Of a stretch of 64,000 nucleotides of DNA, positions 60,215 through 64,000 are shown piece by piece. The stretch is from Apostichopus japonicus (taxonomy: Eukaryota; Echinodermata; Holothuroidea; Aspidochirotida; Stichopodidae), in contig NC_092570.1 of assembly GCF_037975245.1 (NCBI RefSeq), positions 639,501 through 703,500 of the forward strand, read 5' to 3'. Positions within the stretch are counted from its first letter, which is position 1; each line of letters opens with the position of its first letter. The notes beneath the pieces were generated by a model. It ran no database searches and was not told the DNA's origin. It saw nothing but the letters and a program-made list of their open reading frames with translations. The position numbers and the translations under genes were made by a program.

Positions 60215-60860
60215 TGATTGCTTGCCGGAGGTGGTGATGCGTGTGTAGGTATATGATGCTTAACTCAAAAAGGTTCATGGTGGATTAACTTCATACTTGG
60301 TATGTGGCTCCATCTCATTAAGTACAAGAATCCTATTCTTTTATGTGAAATTCAGTGGTCATTTGGGGTCAACACAGAGGTCAAAGTCTGAAAACTTTGT
60401 ACACATTATAACTCAAAAAGTACATCTTTGTTGAACTTCATACTTGGTATGTGTATTGAAATTGGTGGAGGTCAAAGGTCATTTGCATTCGACATTAGTC
60501 AAAAGTCTGTAAAACCTTGTTAACATTATGACTGAAAAAGTACATATTGTGGAACTTCATACTTAGTATATAGAACGGACTTAGTGAGTGCAAGAACACT
60601 ATCGAAATTGGTAGAGGTCAAAGGTCACATGAGGTCAACATGTGTCAAAGTACATAATCCTTATAAACACATTACTTCAAAATTATAGCTATGATTACTC
60701 TGTGATTTTACCATGCTATGATTTTCTTTTGCTGGACATAGTGTGGTCAATTTCAGTTCAGTTTAGGGAACAGGCCCAATATAAAATGGATCTCAAGTGT
60801 CTTCAGCTATTCATTCATCCAGTAAATAAAATATGCTTCAAATAGTTCATACTCTTGTGT
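60215..60860 (+). repeat. AGGTCA-rich element, uninterrupted paralogue of 899-2110
   Basis: It begins with a worn left end (GATTGCTTGCCGGAGG), only about 30 bases after the exon 3 donor. It continues with ACTCAAAAAGGTTCATGGTGG, CTTCATACTTGGTATGTGG and two exact DR1 motifs at 60479-60491 and 60615-60627. The later part (GCTATGATTTTCTTTTGCTGG) matches 1862-1990. It lacks the MITE found at 1401-1776, so it acts as a paralogous empty site. Confidence 0.75.
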
Positions 60861-62177
60861 TGGAAGCCTTAAAAAGACTCAAGTGGCCCTTATCAGTTTT
60901 CAGCTCTGAGTTTTAAGGAGTCAACAGGTTATCACAAATGGCCTCACATTTGGCCTTATTCTCTGTGATTTATACTAGATGACTTTGGCTTTGGCAATGT
61001 GTTGTGAAAGAATTTACAGTGTACAAACAATGTCATGTACAGGCAGCAGGATGAGGATGGGGATGGGAGGGGGGGGGGGGGATGTGAAGTGGATGTACAA
61101 TATAGCTTTGACTGATCTCTATTATAGAATGATGCATACTTTTGGCCATTAAACAGGATTAATAGTAAATAATAACTAAATTCATGCCTTGTATTCTCAT
61201 CTGCCAGGCATCTGGCATCAATTGTTATTTCTTTGATTTGTCCGACTCTGATCAGATGTTTGTCTGTCAGCAAACTGAGGAAGGCAGAATGAGGTCAGAG
61301 AGAGAGCTACAGGATGTTCATTGTAAGAGATACCCTCAACCTCATTACTGTTGTAGCTGTTTCTCAGTGTGAGATATTCCAGTTACAACGGTGTCTCCAT
61401 TACAAGCCTCATTGTGTGGATGTCAATAGTTTAACTTCATGTTCAGAAGATTGTGCTCCACAAGAAGGCAGATATTATGTCCATAACTTTGTCAAGAATA
61501 CCAGTAGTGAATAGCTCGCTGGGCAGCTTTATAAATGGTTACAATACGTGTTGTTTTCATGTGCAAATAATGTACTGCACAAGAATATGTACCACATTAC
61601 TTTAACCTGATATGGACTACCAATATAGTGAATATGTCGCTGAACATCTGTATAAATGGCTACTATATGCATAGAGCTCTGCATATTAATACACAAGTTA
61701 TGAAAGGAATATCTCTTATCTTGTCAGCAAGCTGTTAATGGTTTTAGTTGTACAAGTGTGTATTGACCAGTCTGCTTATAAAGTTGTCATATGCACTTCC
61801 ATAAAGTTACCATCCATTTCACTTGAACTTCATCGGATCAATCTGTAGTGAAAATGTTTCTGGACAAAACACTAACTGGCTAATGAATATGCATGGAGTT
61901 GTATAATTGACTATATGAATATGCATGGTTGCCATGTACAGAATAATGACAGCAAATGAAAGGGAAAATTTCCAGACTGCAGAACTTGAAATAAACAGGA
62001 GTAGGCAGATGACATCCATTGATGACGGACAGAAATAACACGTAAAATGTTTCTGAGATTTTTAGCGATGTGCTTGACCTTAGATCTATTGATTCGTGAC
62101 TAAAATTGTATTCTTAATGTTGCAAAGAAGGGGGGAAAAGGAGTAAGAAAGAAATAATATGACCGGTTTTGTCGTAC
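60861..62177 (+). other. Intron 3, left part
   Basis: No exon supported. A run of ten or more Gs is at about 61069-61081. A degenerate family tail (AAGGAGTCAACAGGTTATC) is at about 60915. Loosely repeated phrases ATATGAATATGCATGG occur at about 61882-61932. Frames at 60956-61273 (minus), 61184-61372 and 61314-61514 show no domain. Confidence 0.45.
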
Positions 62178-62612
62178 CTGTCTCTCTACACAAATGCACC
62201 TTTCTAAACATAATATCCCAAGGGAAGTTGGGACAGATCGCATATTTGGTATGTAATTGTACTTCATTGAGTACAAGAAGCCTAATATTGTGGGCAGAAG
62301 TCAATAGTCGTTTGAGGTCACCAGGGGTCAAATTGGGAAAACCATGTTTTACATAAAGGACAGATGTCATATTTAGTATGTTGATGTATCTATCACATTT
62401 AGTACAAGAAGCCTGTTGTTGGGGTCAATGGTCATTTCAGGAGAGCCTGTGTCATTGTGAATTTATTATTTGTCACATCATACTGCTTTTCGCTGTATTA
62501 CTAAGATCAAGTATGTTGTTCACCCTCACTATACATTACGTCCGATTCAGGAAGAAAACTGCTCATGTTACATCATCAAAAAAACAATGCATTTTTGCAT
62601 TCTATTTTTATT
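62178..62612 (+). repeat. AGGTCA-rich element, paralogue of 9770-10230
   Basis: The same ordered phrases as at 9770-10230 are present, with moderate divergence and small indels. Unlike the other locus there is no direct-repeat-flanked insert, so this copy shows the ancestral arrangement. Confidence 0.8.
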
Positions 62613-64000
62613 TTTTATTTTTATATTTTTATTTTTGTCTTCCACGAAATGTTCTGTCAAATTTTGCAGTTCACGCATTGTTCACAGTAGATCACTCTTC
62701 TGCCTAAGGATGTGGGAGGAAAAATCCGCCTTTTTCTATCCCAATCTGTTAGATTGTTTTGAGAGATGGCTTCTTTTTTTAATATTACCCTCCAATTCAT
62801 TCAATACACTGTATTAAATTTGATGCATTTCCTGGAGTGGGTGTTGAAATCATTGGGTTTCCTTTCTTGTTTTGCATCCGCTTAATTAATCGCATTTGAT
62901 ATATTTTTGGTTCATCGGTCGTCTGTGTGTACATCACTTGATGAATATGCTACCATATGGTTAGCTTGTGCTCATTATTCTATAGGAAAGAGCATCAAGC
63001 TGATAGTCGGTTAGTTTTATTGTTACAAAAATGCAGATATGACATGGACATCATGAGGTAGTTGAAAAGTCCACTAAAATAACAAGCAAAATTGTGGAAT
63101 TTACGCATAAATTTTGAATTTTTGGATGCTAAAAACAAGACATAATAATAAAAAAATGTGTGACAAAGTTATCTGCATTTGAATTAATTTGTGTAGAAAA
63201 CTTTGTAATAATTGATGTAATGGTTGTAACCGCATGTAACCGATGTAACCGCACTAAGACCTGGTTAATTTAGTTATTGGTGGTTTCCAGGAAGCTGCCT
63301 GTGCATAATGAACAATGCATGATTTGGTGAAATCTTATAATTAATCCAGTGCAGGAAAATGAAGCTGTAAGGAAGAGGTGTCTTTGCACGTTTCAAAGGA
63401 AAAGTGAAGGAGTTTGAGGAGACTGTTGTCATGGTTTGGGAGGGATTGGGAAGTGGAAAATAGTTTTTAGGAAGGAAATTTATCATATTCTTTAAAAAGA
63501 GTTGTGGGGATCAGAATCTCTCACCTTCTTGCTTACCTGTCAGTGATCTTATTGTAGAAATGTAACCATAATTCTGTTGTAATTTGTTGAATGATAGAAA
63601 AGATGACAAATAAAATTAATTGTCTTGAACCAAGTATGAAAAATATATAAAAGATATGAGGACTTGACATTTTTGTCCAAGGAAAAAGCAAACAACAAAC
63701 AGGCTTAGGGCACATTTAAAGGATCAAACTTACTCACTTCTGGGTGGGGGGGGGGGGTGGGGTTAGCGATGTCAAACCATCAGTACTTTATTATTCAGCT
63801 CTTTAGTGCTGTTGGTTTGTCAGTTCAGATTATCTCTTGCCTGGTTTAATATAAACTCCTCCATTATCTGGTATGGGATGTATTATGCATATACTGAGTG
63901 GACATCCTTCAATCACCACCTCTGCAGTGGCAGGGGATACCTATTTTGGGAGAATCAGTTGACCTTTTAGACTTGCTAATCTCATTTTGGTCTATATTTA
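62613..64000 (+). other. Intron 3, right part to window end
   Basis: No exon is recognised. A GATGTAACCGCA-type short repeat is at about 63217-63254. A G run with TGGGG is at about 63743-63763. The next FNDC3-like exon must lie beyond 64000 or be too short to recognise. Confidence 0.45.

Overview
This is AT-rich animal genomic DNA with spliced genes, long introns, many interspersed repeats and several large tandem arrays. No bacterial operon, rRNA, tRNA or CRISPR feature is seen. The dispersed repeats rich in AGGTCA/TGACCT, the tandem arrays and the one recognisable gene suggest a marine invertebrate, perhaps an echinoderm. That taxonomic guess is inference only; no marker gene is present.

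The only protein gene I can support is the 5' part of a plus-strand gene that looks like FNDC3 (fibronectin type III domain-containing 3, the FNDC3A/FNDC3B family). Three coding exons are visible: 32365-32818 (with a short 5'UTR part from 32332), 44644-44799 and 59708-60184. All three junctions are phase 1 with good GT/AG sites, and they encode about 362 residues of a Pro/Gln/His/Met-rich N-terminal region. The link to FNDC3 is a short conserved block (V-x-L-x-I-x-x-GEAF ... I-x-GP) spanning exons 2 and 3. The fibronectin repeats and the C-terminal membrane anchor would lie beyond the right edge.

Layout. 1-10.2 kb: a mosaic of old copies of an AGGTCA-rich repeat family, a small element with perfect 95-bp inverted repeats (1401-1776), and a 767-bp insert between two near-identical 212-bp direct repeats (8657-9847). 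10.2-19.2 kb: mostly featureless, with a possible noncoding exon at 12011-12216 and polypyrimidine tracts. 19.2-28.0 kb: three tandem arrays, a 58-bp unit x17 (19207-20192), a roughly 21-25-bp unit with higher-order structure (24380-25805) and a 13-bp unit x about 113 (26541-28005). 28.0-32.3 kb: upstream DNA or 5' intron of the FNDC3-like gene. 32.3-64.0 kb: the gene, with introns of about 11.8 and 14.9 kb. The introns hold two nearly identical 2.6-3.0-kb copies of the AGGTCA-rich element (34978-37957 and 53829-56386), a decayed non-LTR retrotransposon reverse transcriptase (49351-50200) and a G-rich 90-bp minisatellite (50900-52063).

The most unusual thing here is the AGGTCA-rich element family. 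Its members begin with a GGTTCC...GGAACC hairpin and a GT microsatellite, then carry about 400-bp internal units holding ordered nuclear-receptor-type half-sites at DR1, DR2, DR4 and DR5 spacings. Binding or regulatory activity is inference; the half-sites and spacings are read directly.
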